Below, piece after piece: positions 45,635 to 55,074 of a stretch of DNA of 64,000 nt. The stretch covers positions 1-64,000 of the forward strand of contig NZ_SGNY01000013.1 of NCBI RefSeq assembly GCF_007002745.1. Direction: 5' to 3'. Both the position numbers and the translations under genes were made by a program. The notes under the pieces are model-generated. The model did no database searches and was not told the origin of the DNA. It saw only the letters and a list, made by a program, of their open reading frames with translations. How positions within the stretch are numbered: position 1 is the first letter of the stretch; each line of letters starts with the position of its first letter. This DNA is from Martinezella rhizogenes (GTDB lineage: Bacteria > Pseudomonadota > Alphaproteobacteria > Rhizobiales > Rhizobiaceae).

Positions 45635-45881
45635 TTCATGCATCCTTTTTGAGAACTTCATTTTTCTGTGGGTTTCTTTCTGCCGGTCACGCGAGGGCAT
45701 TTTCGCATTCTTGCTTGAGATTGGGCGCGCACTTCTCCGGCCCGAGCCAACTCCAGTTGAAATTGGGCTCAGCGTCAGTGGCGCTTGAAGATTGAGAGAA
45801 TAGTACCCCGATGTCGTCTTGATGGATCTGGACCGGGTCAACGAGGTCGCGGCGGGTTTTGCCGCGGCCATAACGTTTGCA

Positions 45882-46874
45882 TCAAGAGCGAACGAACGCG
45901 AGAAGGTCTGCGTTCAGAACATCGGCATTAACGGTGAGCATGCCATGCGACAGTCCGGGGTATGTCTTGAGCGTGCCCTTCTTCAGAAGCTTGATCGACT
46001 TGTGGGCAGAGTCGGCGATCGGCACGATCTGGTCGTCTTCGCCGTGCAGGACAAGGGTCGGGACAGTGATTGCCTTCAGGTCCTCGGTCTGATCGGTTTC
46101 GGAGAAGGCTCGGATCCCGTCATAATGGGCCTTAGCACCACCCATCATGCCCTGACGCCACCAATTCTGGATTACGCCTTCCTGAGCCTTAGCACCGTCA
46201 CGGTTGAAACCGTAGAAGGGACCCGCAGGAACGTCCCGGAAAAACTGCGCACGGTTAGCGGCTAGTGCGGAACGGAAGCCGTCAAAGACTTCCATAGGTA
46301 GACCTTCGGGATTTGCAGCGGTCTTCAGCATCAGCGGCGGAACTGCTGAAACGAGCACAGCCTTTGCCACGCGGCCGGCCGGGTGGCCGTGCTTGGCCAC
46401 ATAGCGGGCAACTTCGCCGCCGCCAGTGGAATGTCCGATATGGACGGCGTTCTTCAGGTCGAGCGCTTCGACAACGGCAAAGGCGTCGGCGGCATAATGG
46501 TCCATGTCATGACCGTCGGCTACCTGGGCGGACCGCCCGTGGCCTCGACGGTCATGGGCGACGACGCGATATCCCTTGGAGAGAAAGAACAGCATCTGGG
46601 CGTCCCAATCGTCCGAGGACAACGGCCAGCCATGATGGAATATAATCGGCTGAGCGTCTTTCGAACCCCAGTCTTTGTAGAAGATTTCGACGCCGTCCTT
46701 TGTGGTGATCATGCCCATGATGTTATTTCCTTCCATGTATGTTGCGGCTGTCGCCGCGCTAAGGCTTGAGGATGTGAGAAGAATGGCCGCCAGACCGGTT
46801 CCAAGACCGAATGTTTGCCGACGGGTGAAACTGAGATTGCCAGTACTTGTCATCTGCTCTCTTGGCTCGGTCAT
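45882..46874 (-). CDS. Tat-exported alpha/beta-hydrolase (non-haem chloroperoxidase/arylesterase type)
   Basis: A 330-aa protein. The twin-arginine signal is [20 protein letters not shown] (about 17–36) and the mature protein begins after ATAATYM. The catalytic core has [29 protein letters not shown] (nucleophile Ser) and [12 protein letters not shown] (Asp), with the final His in PGLSHGML, all typical of the chloroperoxidase-type esterases. The start is 46874 or ATG 46853. A Tat signal on this usually cytoplasmic family is notable. Confidence 0.85.
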   Translation of the reverse strand: MTEPREQMTSTGNLSFTRRQTFGLGTGLAAILLTSSSLSAATAATYMEGNNIMGMITTKDGVEIFYKDWGSKDAQPIIFHHGWPLSSDDWDAQMLFFLSKGYRVVAHDRRGHGRSAQVADGHDMDHYAADAFAVVEALDLKNAVHIGHSTGGGEVARYVAKHGHPAGRVAKAVLVSAVPPLMLKTAANPEGLPMEVFDGFRSALAANRAQFFRDVPAGPFYGFNRDGAKAQEGVIQNWWRQGMMGGAKAHYDGIRAFSETDQTEDLKAITVPTLVLHGEDDQIVPIADSAHKSIKLLKKGTLKTYPGLSHGMLTVNADVLNADLLAFVRS

Positions 46875-46969
46875 GGTTACTTCCTGGTCGCTGGCGTGTC
46901 TTTAACGATGTCTAGTCCCGTCGCGGACCATACAGCTGGGGTGAGAGGTGATGTATCGCTGGCGATGCT

Positions 46970-47416
46970 TCAAGCGTCGCACAGAACACTCGCATGCGAG
47001 AGGACAGCATGAAGAGCTTCTGCGCCGGCCTCAGCAATTGCGATGTCATCAGCGATCGTGCCGCCACTAACACCGATCGCACCGATCTTTTGGGTCTGGC
47101 CCTGGATCGGGATCCCTCCTCCGAAGACGACGACTCTTCCGCCGTGGGAATGCTGGATGCCGAAAAGCTCTGCTCCCGGCTGAGCCAATGCGCCCAGTTT
47201 GTCCGTTCTCACATTGAAGACTTGCGCGGTGAACGCCTTGTTGATCGCCAGTTCGACAGATCCCGATATCGCACCGTCTTGGCGGACGAAGGACAGAAGG
47301 TGCCCATCTGCTCCGATAATGGCAATCGAGCACAGGACGTTCCTTGCATTCGCTGTAGCGAATGCTGTGTGAATCATCTTTTGAACATGCACTAGCGTCA
47401 GGTTTGGACTGGTCAT
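46970..47416 (-). CDS. GlcG/HbpS family protein
   Basis: A 148-aa protein with the GlcG/HbpS (DUF336) fold. It has ARNVLCSIAIIGADGHLLSF, INKAFTAQVFNVRTDKLGAL and VVFGGGIPIQGQTQKIGAIG VSGGT features. HbpS is a haem-binding sensor partner in Streptomyces; many proteobacterial members are of unknown role near oxidoreductases. No signal peptide. Probably cotranscribed with the DJ-1 copy 2 gene upstream (62 bp away). Confidence 0.85.
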   Translation of the reverse strand: MTSPNLTLVHVQKMIHTAFATANARNVLCSIAIIGADGHLLSFVRQDGAISGSVELAINKAFTAQVFNVRTDKLGALAQPGAELFGIQHSHGGRVVVFGGGIPIQGQTQKIGAIGVSGGTIADDIAIAEAGAEALHAVLSHASVLCDA

Positions 47417-47478
47417 TTTGATTCCGTTCTTTGATGGGCAGCCGCCGATCGTTAGCGGCTAGCCACTACGCTCAAAAT

Positions 47479-48177
47479 TCAAGCTGCCCGAAGCCGTGCC
47501 TGCCTCACGGCGGTAACGAGCGCTTCGGCGGCCTCGCCTGACGACCCCGGGTTTTGCCCGGTGATCAGCTGGCTATCCACGACCGTGTGGACGCCCCAGT
47601 CCTTCACCTTGGAGAAGACCGCTCCCTGACGGACGAGTTCGTCCTCGACCAGGAACGGAACTACCTTGGTCAGCCCTACAGCTTCCTCCTCGGTGTTGGT
47701 GAAGCCGGTGACGTAACGTCCCTCAACGAACGGCGAACCATCGGCATTCTTGACATGACGCAGGACGCCCGGAGCGTGGCAGACCAGTGCGATCGTCTTG
47801 CCGGCTGCGATGAAGGTTTCGATCAGCCGGATGGAGTTCGCGTCTTCAGCCAGATCCCACATGGGGCCGTGTCCGCCGGGATAAAAGACCGTGTCGAAGT
47901 CCTTCTGGTCAACGCTATCGAGGCGGACTGTCTGGGCGAGCTGAGCATTCGCTTGCGCATCACTCTTAAAGCGCGCTGTCAGGTCGGTCTGGAACATCGG
48001 TTCGTCGCTCTTGGGATCAAGCGGCGGCTGACCGCCCTTTGGCGAGGCAAGGGTGATTTCCGCGCCGGCGTCCTTGAAGACGTAGTATGGAGCTGCGAGC
48101 TCTTCGAGCCAGAACCCAGTCTTCCTTCCAGTGTCACCGAGCGTATCGTGCGAGGTCAGTACCATGAGAATTTTCAT
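47479..48177 (-). CDS. DJ-1/PfpI family protein, copy 2
   Basis: A 232-aa paralogue of the protein at 43883–44575, with the same N-terminus (MKILMVLTSHDTLGDTGRKT), FYPGGHGPMWDLAEDANS and ALVCHAPGVLRHV nucleophile. It is the first gene of the leftward part of the cluster, divergent from the LysR gene, and so the most likely direct LysR target. The divergent spacer and LysR 5' end are also found at 6997–7172. Confidence 0.88.
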   Translation of the reverse strand: MKILMVLTSHDTLGDTGRKTGFWLEELAAPYYVFKDAGAEITLASPKGGQPPLDPKSDEPMFQTDLTARFKSDAQANAQLAQTVRLDSVDQKDFDTVFYPGGHGPMWDLAEDANSIRLIETFIAAGKTIALVCHAPGVLRHVKNADGSPFVEGRYVTGFTNTEEEAVGLTKVVPFLVEDELVRQGAVFSKVKDWGVHTVVDSQLITGQNPGSSGEAAEALVTAVRQARLRAA

Positions 48178-48323
48178 CGGCGTATCCTTTGGTTGTCGCG
48201 GCCCAATCGGCCTGTCTTTCGATCAGCCGCGCTGGCTTTTCGATGAGGTGATCATGTCATCCGAATAGATATTTGAGAAATTTACTTATTGGATTTTAGA
48301 TATTCACGTGCAATTACATCTCG

Positions 48324-49238
48324 ATGAAATATGACCTGAACCTTCTGCCCGTGTTCTTGGCCCTTATGGAGGAGCGAAGCGTCACGCGAGCCGCCAACCG
48401 TCTTGGCATCACGCAGCCAGCGCTGTCGAACTCGCTTAACCGTCTTCGCGATATGCTCAAAGATCCGCTGTTTATCCGCGAGCGCTATGGAATCAAGCCG
48501 ACACAGTTGGCTGAGGAAATCACACCGACGATCGAAGCCGCGCTGGCGCAGCTTGATGATCTGGTCGTCCATCAACAGGATTTCAATCCTGCAAGCGCCG
48601 AGCGCCTGCTCCTGATCGCGCCCAACAGCTACGTGGAGCTGGTTCTGATGCCGGCGCTCGTGGCCAGGCTGCGCGAGCAGGCCCCTGGAATCAAGCTTCG
48701 CATGACCCCCTTCGGCAACGATCTCGCCGATACGGGTGTGATTTCGGGGACGACTGCCATAGTGCTAGGAAGGATCATCGATCCACCTGACAACCTCGTT
48801 GTCCAGCATCTGATGGACGATGGACTTGCCTGTATCGTTCGAAGGGACCATCCAGATGTCCGTGATCACCTGACCCGTGAGCTTTACGAGAGCTTGAAGC
48901 ATGTCAACGTACTGCCACCCGGTCGAATTCGAGCGGGTGTTTTCCAGGCTTTGGGACAGCAGAATCTCAAGCGTGAGGTCGCCGTGTCCGTCACCCACTT
49001 CCTTTCAGTCCCGGAGATGATCGCTGTCACCGACTACTGCGCGACGCTCCCGCGACTAATTTGTCGCAACCTTGAGCATGACCCACGCCTGAAGGTGATT
49101 CCAGCACCTGTCGACCTAGGTACGTTCCCTGTCGAGATGGCGTGGCATGTGCGATATCGTCACGATCCCGCGCATCGGTGGCTCAGGGGAGTAGTAAGTG
49201 AGCTCGCTAAAAACGTCATGGCCAGTGTGAAGAAGTAG
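48324..49238 (+). CDS. LysR-type regulator of the DJ-1/hydrolase cluster
   Basis: A 304-aa LysR protein of the NodD/NahR-like branch. The HTH (MKYDLNLLPVFLALMEERSV, TRAANRLGITQPALSNSLNR) is followed by an effector domain with FIRERYGIKPTQLAEEITPT and the typical C-terminal AWHVRYRHDPAHRWLRGVV. It is divergent from the DJ-1 gene with a 146-bp spacer containing ATAGATATTTGAGAAATTTA, a plausible LysR site area. Decayed fragments of it occur at 6997–7172 and 42234–42362. Confidence 0.88.
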   Translation: MKYDLNLLPVFLALMEERSVTRAANRLGITQPALSNSLNRLRDMLKDPLFIRERYGIKPTQLAEEITPTIEAALAQLDDLVVHQQDFNPASAERLLLIAPNSYVELVLMPALVARLREQAPGIKLRMTPFGNDLADTGVISGTTAIVLGRIIDPPDNLVVQHLMDDGLACIVRRDHPDVRDHLTRELYESLKHVNVLPPGRIRAGVFQALGQQNLKREVAVSVTHFLSVPEMIAVTDYCATLPRLICRNLEHDPRLKVIPAPVDLGTFPVEMAWHVRYRHDPAHRWLRGVVSELAKNVMASVKK

Positions 49239-49489
49239 AAAGTGGGAAAGCTCGGAAGCATGAGATAGGCAGTGTAGTCACGTCAATCCCGAAGAAAGCC
49301 GAGTGGCGAACGGTGCCTCGGCTGGTGGGCGGACTAGACGATTTGCATCGGCGAACACCAATCTGCGAGTGGCAACACTCGACAAGCCGAGCATTTCGTG
49401 GTCAACGCTGTCTGGCAGGTAGAACTAATTATGAAGTTTCTCAAACCTTCCGTGTCAACGGCGGAGTAAAAACCGGCCAGGCGGGGTCT
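49239..49489. other. Spacer after LysR
   Basis: About 250 bp without a supported gene; likely flanking debris of the IS21-type istB remnant that follows. Confidence 0.35.
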
Positions 49490-49760
49490 CAGGCGCGCGC
49501 GGCTTTGTGCGAGACTGTAGCTGTCGCCATCCAGCTCCAAGATGTTGACGTGGTGGGTGATACAACCGAGCAGTGCACCGTCAGGCGCTCTGACCCGAGC
49601 GTCTCCGTCCATTCGTCAAAGGGAAGATTGCTGGCAATTAACGTCGCACCGCGCTCATCGCGTTGTGAAATAAACTCGAAAAGCAATTCGGCGCCGGTCT
49701 TGGAAAGCGGCACGGGATTCCTGCTTTTCGGTGACCAACAAAAAGAACACGAGGTTTTGC
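49490..49760 (-). pseudogene. IS21-family IstB C-terminal remnant
   Basis: Minus-strand frames: VPLSKTGAELLFEFISQRDE and RGATLIASNLPFDEWTETLG, then SERLTV, and in another frame LLGCITHHVNILELDGDSYS LAQSRAR. This is the C-terminal AAA+ and arm region of IstB of the IS5376-like branch (LPFDEWTSVFGSERL...LLDRLTHHVHILE). Walker motifs are missing. It is a different IS21 type from that at 21–23 kb. Bases 49761–49999 hold nothing recognisable. Confidence 0.75.
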
Positions 49761-49999
49761 TCGGTTGTTCCGCGCCTGCGCGGCCGCTACCAATCAATAC
49801 TCGTTAGAAATAAGTCTGTACTCAAGCCTGTGCTTAAGTCTTCGTTTTTGCGGGCTCGTTCGAAAGGGCAGTTCAATCTCAGACTCGAACGATTGGCATT
49901 GTCAACCTAATGGTTTTACGTTGCACAGCGTGACGGTGCGAGTGTCATTCCCATAGGCCTGCCCGCCACGATCAGCACTAAGGCCATCAGTCCATAACC

Positions 50000-50917
50000 C
50001 TATGCTTTCGCTGCAAGTGCGTTATCATATAAAGCGCAAAATTCGCTTGCCGCGTCGTCGGCGATCGAAGCGACTAGCGATGCTAGGCGCGATGGGGAGT
50101 TGGCGAGGTAGACTGCGAAATATTCAGTTGGAGGAAACGTTTGTTGCACGTTCAACACCTTCAGGAGCCCTGTTCGCAACTCATTCTGAATGACGATTGG
50201 CGGCAAGACAGAGATTCCAATCCCGGCTGCGACCATATTTATGGTCGTACCAAGAGAATTGGAATAGTGGATAACATTGTCTTCGAAAGAATTCTCAGGC
50301 AGATATTCGATCAACCGACGATGGTTCCGCGTGCCTGCTTCATAGGAAATAATGGGATGCATTAGGAGATCGCTTCGGGTCCACGCAACATCCGCATCTT
50401 TGAATTTTCCTTTTGCGATCCAAAACATGCCGAAATTGCATAGCTCGGTAATCCGATATAGACTCACGTCAGTTCCATGGAATCCAAGGATAATATCTAC
50501 TTCCCGCTGTTCCAACTTATCTAAAATGACCTGAGACGAATCCGTTGTAACGTAGATCCTGATGCGGGGGAATCTGGTCCGCAGCACTTCCATTATGCGA
50601 GGCAATATTGTCATCGCCATGCTTGGGAGAACCCCGATCCGGACCGTACCTTCAGTGGATAGAGGCGGCGCTATCTCGCTGACGAGTTGATTATAGCGGG
50701 CGATAATATCGCGAGCGCCGGACACAAACGCTTTACCCTCGCGCGTGAGATGAACATCGCGAGTGTCGCGGTCAAAAAGACGAACACCGAGTTCCTGTTC
50801 AATGGCCGAAATGCGGTTGGAAATCGCAGCTGGCGTGATGTTCATCCGGTCCGCGGTGACTCGAAAGTTCTTTAGTTCCGCAAGCCAGACCACCGTTTCC
50901 AGAAAACGAATATTCAT
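50000..50917 (-). CDS. LysR-type regulator, probably of the RraA/nitrilase/HpcH operon
   Basis: A 305-aa LysR protein. The HTH is MNIRFLETVVWLAELKNFRV, MNITPAAISNRISAIEQELG, followed by VRIGVLPSMAMTILPRIMEV (start of the effector domain) and GIGISVLPPIVIQNEL. It lies 165 bp downstream of the RraA-like gene on the same strand. Control of the upstream catabolic-import operon is inferred from position only. Confidence 0.87.
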   Translation of the reverse strand: MNIRFLETVVWLAELKNFRVTADRMNITPAAISNRISAIEQELGVRLFDRDTRDVHLTREGKAFVSGARDIIARYNQLVSEIAPPLSTEGTVRIGVLPSMAMTILPRIMEVLRTRFPRIRIYVTTDSSQVILDKLEQREVDIILGFHGTDVSLYRITELCNFGMFWIAKGKFKDADVAWTRSDLLMHPIISYEAGTRNHRRLIEYLPENSFEDNVIHYSNSLGTTINMVAAGIGISVLPPIVIQNELRTGLLKVLNVQQTFPPTEYFAVYLANSPSRLASLVASIADDAASEFCALYDNALAAKA

Positions 50918-51081
50918 CGCGTGACGCGCCTCGCTGCTCTTGGATCAATCTCGCCCATTATCCACACAATAGTGGCTTTCAGCTCCTTTTTTGCGGAATC
51001 GTATTCTTTCCAATGTCGCAAGGAATGTCGGCAACTCGCCGCGATCCGGTAATCAGCCTTGAACTACCGTGAAAAGAGGTG

Positions 51082-51747
51082 TCACACGATCTGCGCCAAA
51101 ACCTTGGCGGTAGCGCCTGTCATGTCGCCTAGTTTCTGCACCTTGTCGCGCACGCTGGCCTCGTGCTTCTTACCGGTGTCCTGACGATTCAGCGCTTCTT
51201 CGGAAACAGCCCGCACTTCATCACGCGGAATGACAAGAACGCCGCTTTCATCGGCCAGAATGGCATCGCCCGGCATCACCACGGCACCGCCGCAGCTGAC
51301 GGGGACGTTGAAGCCGCCGCCGAGATCGTAAAGCCGCGTCGTGATCGGTGAAAGACCGCGCGACCAAATAGGAAAATCCGAATCCTGGATTTCCGTGAGG
51401 TCCGTGCAGGGGCCGTCAACAATGCCGGCAACCGCGCCGGATGCCTTGGCCGCGATGGTGACACCACCGCCCCAGCAGGCATATTTGTCATCGCCGAGAC
51501 GATCGACGACAATGATGTCGCCGGGGCGCAGTTGGCCGGTGGCGTGGTGCAGCAGGGTCGAGTCTGGACCGGCAATGGCCAGCGTCACGGCGGTGCCGAC
51601 AACGCGGCGGCCGGGAAGCAACGGCTGAATCTGCCGGTCCATGAAACCCATCAGCCGCCAATGGCCGACGGTTGCGGTTTCGACGCCGGAGAGAAGATCG
51701 AGATCTTCCTGGGGGATCTGCTCGGGCATGTCCTTGATGATGTACAT
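51082..51747 (-). CDS. RraA-like / 4-hydroxy-4-methyl-2-oxoglutarate-aldolase family protein
   Basis: A 221-aa member of the RraA/HMG-aldolase family. It has VGTAVTLAIAGPDSTLLHHA, GDIIVVDRLGDDKYACWGG and AVAGIVDGPCTDLTEIQDSD, then VMPGDAILADESGVLVIP. In true aldolases the DGxxRD motif carries a catalytic Arg; here it reads DGPCTD, so Arg is replaced by Thr. ATG 51747 has AAGGAG upstream. It is the last gene of an import-catabolism operon. It may be a lyase acting on a different 2-keto acid, or a non-aldolase. Confidence 0.82.
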   Translation of the reverse strand: MYIIKDMPEQIPQEDLDLLSGVETATVGHWRLMGFMDRQIQPLLPGRRVVGTAVTLAIAGPDSTLLHHATGQLRPGDIIVVDRLGDDKYACWGGGVTIAAKASGAVAGIVDGPCTDLTEIQDSDFPIWSRGLSPITTRLYDLGGGFNVPVSCGGAVVMPGDAILADESGVLVIPRDEVRAVSEEALNRQDTGKKHEASVRDKVQKLGDMTGATAKVLAQIV

Positions 51748-51765
51748 GATCAAATTCTCCTTGGT

Positions 51766-52587
51766 TTACGCGCAGGCGAGGCGACGATGCTGGGTCATCG
51801 GGATGAGGTTGCGGACACGCTTGATTTCCTTCGGCTCGATGCGGGCAGTGACGTAACCGACCGGATCGGAGGCGCGGGCAATCGTGTGGCCCCACGGATC
51901 GCAAACCAGCGAATGGCCGTAGCAGGCGCGCTTTTCACCATTGACGGTGACGCTGCCGGTCTGGCCGCAGGCGGCAAAATAAGTTTGGGTTTCGATGGCG
52001 CGGGCGCGGGCCAGCACTTCCCAATGGTCCTTGCCGGTCTGCAGGGTGAAGGCGGCGGGCAGCACGATGACGTCGCAACCGGCCTTTTCAAGCTGCAGAA
52101 AGAGTTCGAAGAAGCGGATATCGTAGCAGATGGCGCAACCGACCTTCATGCCGTCGATGTCATAGGTGACGATATCGTCGCCCGGCTTGACGGTGGCGGA
52201 TTCCTTGTAAGCCGTACCATCGGGCGCGACGATGTCGAACATGTGGATTTTGCGGTAGGCGGCCACTTCCTTGCCTTCGCGGTCGAAAACGAAGGAGGTG
52301 TTGTAGATGCGGTTTTCGCCCTCGACCTTTTCCATGATCGTGCCGGCATGGACAAACACCTTGTTATCGCGGGCAAAATCCTGCGCCATCGTGTAGGCGG
52401 CACCACCGGCCGGTTCGGCTAGTGACAGCTTTTCTTCGGTCGTGGTGCCGTAGACTTCGAAATATTCCGGCAGGACGATCAGGTCCGGCTGGTCGTTCTT
52501 CAGCGCTTCCGTCATCAGATCTTTGGTGATCTTCAGGTTGGCTGCGCGGTCCTGCTGTGGATTGGTCTGGATCAGGCTGATTTTCAT
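51766..52587 (-). CDS. Carbon-nitrogen hydrolase (nitrilase superfamily, omega-amidase-like)
   Basis: A 273-aa CN-hydrolase. The triad is visible as Glu in LIVLPEYFEVYG, Lys in AYRKIHMFDIVAP and Cys in VGCAICYDIRFFELF. The size and the IHMFDIVAPDG loop match the Nit2/omega-amidase branch, which hydrolyses 2-keto-acid amides such as 2-oxosuccinamate. ATG 52587 has a strong GGAGGA 5–6 nt upstream. It sits 26 bp after the aldolase gene and 18 bp before the RraA-like gene. Confidence 0.87.
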   Translation of the reverse strand: MKISLIQTNPQQDRAANLKITKDLMTEALKNDQPDLIVLPEYFEVYGTTTEEKLSLAEPAGGAAYTMAQDFARDNKVFVHAGTIMEKVEGENRIYNTSFVFDREGKEVAAYRKIHMFDIVAPDGTAYKESATVKPGDDIVTYDIDGMKVGCAICYDIRFFELFLQLEKAGCDVIVLPAAFTLQTGKDHWEVLARARAIETQTYFAACGQTGSVTVNGEKRACYGHSLVCDPWGHTIARASDPVGYVTARIEPKEIKRVRNLIPMTQHRRLACA

Positions 52588-52613
52588 GAAAATTCCTCCA
52601 AATACGATGTCGC

Positions 52614-53348
52614 TCAGGCGACGATCTTTTCCTGCTTGAGTGCGTTGATGGTGGACATGATGCCGGCGCGCAGCGCCATGTTCTGGGTGGCGACGACCAG
52701 CATTTCGGCGCCTTCTTCCAGCGCGAAGGTGCGTTCCGCCGGGGACCAGGCGGGCATGATCCATTTTTTGCCGGCGTCGCGGGCGGCCTTGGCGATACGG
52801 GAAAGGTCGCGGCGATCTTCATCGTTGAAGGCGTAGGCTCCACGGCCGCAGGCGAGTGCCAGATCGGATGGGCCGGGGAACAGGCCATCGACCGTTTCAA
52901 GCGCTGCGATCTTCTCGACATCGGCAAGGCTCTCGGCCGTCTCGATCATCGCGTAGCATTTCGTCCGCTTGTTTTCCTTCTCGAAGGCATCGGAAGACGG
53001 GCGGGCATAACCGAACACGCGGCCACCGGCATAGGAGCGGATGCCGAGCAGCGGGTATTTGGCAGCCTTTGTCACTTCGCGAGCGTGATCGACGCCGAGA
53101 ATATGCGGCAGGATGACCCCGTCGGAGCCGAAGTCGAGGGCCTGCTGGATGGCTTGGGTGGTCGGTGCGATCACCTTGGTCAGGGCCGGAATGCCGAGCG
53201 ACTTGGAAAAGGCGAGGAACTGGTCGAGCGTGGCGAGATCGAACGTGCCGTGTTCCAGTTCGATGACAAGCTGGCTGACGCCGCAGGTCTTGGCGATTTC
53301 CAGAAAGCCGAAATGCGGCTGCGACATCCAGAGCGCGATATTATCCAT
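52614..53348 (-). CDS. HpcH/HpaI-family aldolase
   Basis: A 244-aa class II aldolase. It has LWMSQPHFGFLEIAKTCGVS, QLVIELEHGTFD (His/Glu environment), YAMIETAESLADVEKIAAL (metal-binding Glu) and GLFPGPSDLALACG (metal-binding Asp), all typical of HpcH/HpaI. It cleaves 4-hydroxy-2-keto acids to pyruvate and an aldehyde. Start ATG 53348 is favoured by GGAG 9 nt upstream; GTG 53378 would overlap the permease stop. In the same operon as the importer. Confidence 0.87.
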   Translation of the reverse strand: MDNIALWMSQPHFGFLEIAKTCGVSQLVIELEHGTFDLATLDQFLAFSKSLGIPALTKVIAPTTQAIQQALDFGSDGVILPHILGVDHAREVTKAAKYPLLGIRSYAGGRVFGYARPSSDAFEKENKRTKCYAMIETAESLADVEKIAALETVDGLFPGPSDLALACGRGAYAFNDEDRRDLSRIAKAARDAGKKWIMPAWSPAERTFALEEGAEMLVVATQNMALRAGIMSTINALKQEKIVA

Positions 53349-53374
53349 TTGGGTAGTCTCCATTGCAATTTCAG

Positions 53375-54166
53375 TCACTTGCCGATGGTCTTCGAGAGGC
53401 CAAGCGTGCGTTCGATCAGGAAGATCATGAGAAGGGTGGCGCCGACGAGGACGACGGAAACGGCGGCTGTCATCGGATCGGTCTGGCTTTCGACATAGTC
53501 GAAGATCTCCACCGGCAGGGTGCGCAGGCGCGGCCCGGTGATGAAGAGCGAGATCACCACTTCGTCGAAGGAAAGAAGGAAGGAAAGCGCTGCACTGGCG
53601 ATGAAACCCGGCATCATCAGGGGCAGGGTGATGCGGCGTACCACCGTGAAGGGCGAGGCGCCGAGCATCGTGGCTGCATCCTCAACCGATGGCGGCAGGG
53701 TGGAAAATGCCGTCAGCATGATGCGGATCACATAAGGCGTGGTGATGATCAGGTGGGCGATGATCAAACCCGTATAGGTGCCGAGCAGGCGTGCCTGCAC
53801 GAAGACCAGAAGGATGGCGAGGCCGAGCACGATCGACGGCAGGAGAAGGGGTGCCGTGAACAGGTTGAGCAGAAACTCGCGGCCGATGAACTGGCGGCGG
53901 CGTATCGCGAAGGCGGCGGGCACACCGGCGGCAAGGCCGAGGATCGTCACCGTAACGGCGATGACAAAGCTGATCCACAGCGCCTGGGCAAAACCGGCAT
54001 GCGAGAACATCGCGGCATACCAGCGAAGGCCCCAGCTTTCCGGCGGGAAGGTGATGTAGCTGTCATTGCTGAAGGACAGCGGCAGCACGATCAGGATGGG
54101 CGCAAGCAGGAAGAGATAGATGCAGGCGACGAGGAGCCTGAACGGGATGGTCAATTGGCCGATCAT
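53375..54166 (-). CDS. Polyamine/opine-type ABC permease (PotC-like)
   Basis: A 263-aa permease with about six membrane segments, starting IPFRLLVACIYLFLLAPILI and SFSNDSYITFPPESWGLRWY. The coupling loop is EDAATMLGASPFTVVRRITL. ATG 54166 has AGGAA upstream. It overlaps or abuts the aldolase gene and lies 14 bp after the first permease. Confidence 0.88.
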   Translation of the reverse strand: MIGQLTIPFRLLVACIYLFLLAPILIVLPLSFSNDSYITFPPESWGLRWYAAMFSHAGFAQALWISFVIAVTVTILGLAAGVPAAFAIRRRQFIGREFLLNLFTAPLLLPSIVLGLAILLVFVQARLLGTYTGLIIAHLIITTPYVIRIMLTAFSTLPPSVEDAATMLGASPFTVVRRITLPLMMPGFIASAALSFLLSFDEVVISLFITGPRLRTLPVEIFDYVESQTDPMTAAVSVVLVGATLLMIFLIERTLGLSKTIGK

Positions 54167-54180
54167 GTCAGGGTTCCTCC

Positions 54181-55071
54181 TTAATCGAAGCGCTTGACGA
54201 CGCGGGAATAGACCGCGAGCGCAAGGCCGAAGATGATGAGCACGATGACGGAGATTGCAGCAGCCGTCGGCCATTCCAGCTGGATGACGGCCTGGTCGTA
54301 AATCTCGGTCGCCAGCAGGAAGACACGTCCGCCGCCGAGCAGTTTTGGCGTGATGAACGAGCTGATCGACAGCACGAAGCAGAGCAGGCAGCCGAGCGCG
54401 ATGCCGGGCGCAGTCAACGGCAGAATCACGCGGCGGAAGCGCGTCCAGCTGTTGGCGCCGAGCGAGGCAGCGGCCTCTTCATAGACGTTTTCGAGACGGC
54501 CGAAGCCTGCGATCAGCGACAGTGCCATGTAAGGGATCAACACCTCGACCATGCCAATAAAGACACCGAGCGTGTTGTTGGTGAGGCGCATCGGGCTGTC
54601 AATGATGCCAGACGACATCAGGATGCCGTTGAAGACGCCCTGATCACCGAGAATAACCATCCAGCCATAGGTGCGCACCACGCTGCTGACGAGAAGCGGC
54701 GAGACGGTGATGACAAACAGCATGTTGCGCCATTTTGGCGAGACCCGGTGCAGGAAAAGCGCGATCGGATAAGCGCAGCAGAGTGTGATCAGCGTGACGC
54801 CGAAACCGAGGATAAGCGAGTTGGAGACCAGTTCGAAGCTAAAGCTGTCGGTGAAGAAATCGCCGTAGTTTACCAGCGTGTAATTGTTGGTCAACACGCC
54901 TCCGCTGCCGCTTTCGATGAAGGAAATCATGCCGAGGCGAATGACCGGCAGGACGAAGGCGACAAAATTGATGATCGCCATGGGCAGAAGCAGGCCGATG
55001 AGAAGGAAAGGAAATTTCCTGCGGCGAGCGGGCGCATCTCCAATCGGTGCGGATGAGGTGATCGCTGCCAT
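54181..55071 (-). CDS. Polyamine/opine-type ABC permease (PotB-like)
   Basis: A 296-aa permease. The first helix is FPFLLIGLLLPMAIINFVAF, and the coupling loop is VYEEAAASLGANSWTRFRRV. It has normal PotB length, unlike the inserted version at 26.9–28.2 kb. It lies 3 bp after the ATPase gene, so it is tightly coupled. Confidence 0.9.
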   Translation of the reverse strand: MAAITSSAPIGDAPARRRKFPFLLIGLLLPMAIINFVAFVLPVIRLGMISFIESGSGGVLTNNYTLVNYGDFFTDSFSFELVSNSLILGFGVTLITLCCAYPIALFLHRVSPKWRNMLFVITVSPLLVSSVVRTYGWMVILGDQGVFNGILMSSGIIDSPMRLTNNTLGVFIGMVEVLIPYMALSLIAGFGRLENVYEEAAASLGANSWTRFRRVILPLTAPGIALGCLLCFVLSISSFITPKLLGGGRVFLLATEIYDQAVIQLEWPTAAAISVIVLIIFGLALAVYSRVVKRFD

Positions 55072-55074
55072 GGA

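Noticed and set aside
48177..48324. Specific LysR T-N11-A operator in the DJ-1/LysR spacer
   Set aside because: Several AT-rich candidates overlap and none is clearly better than chance.
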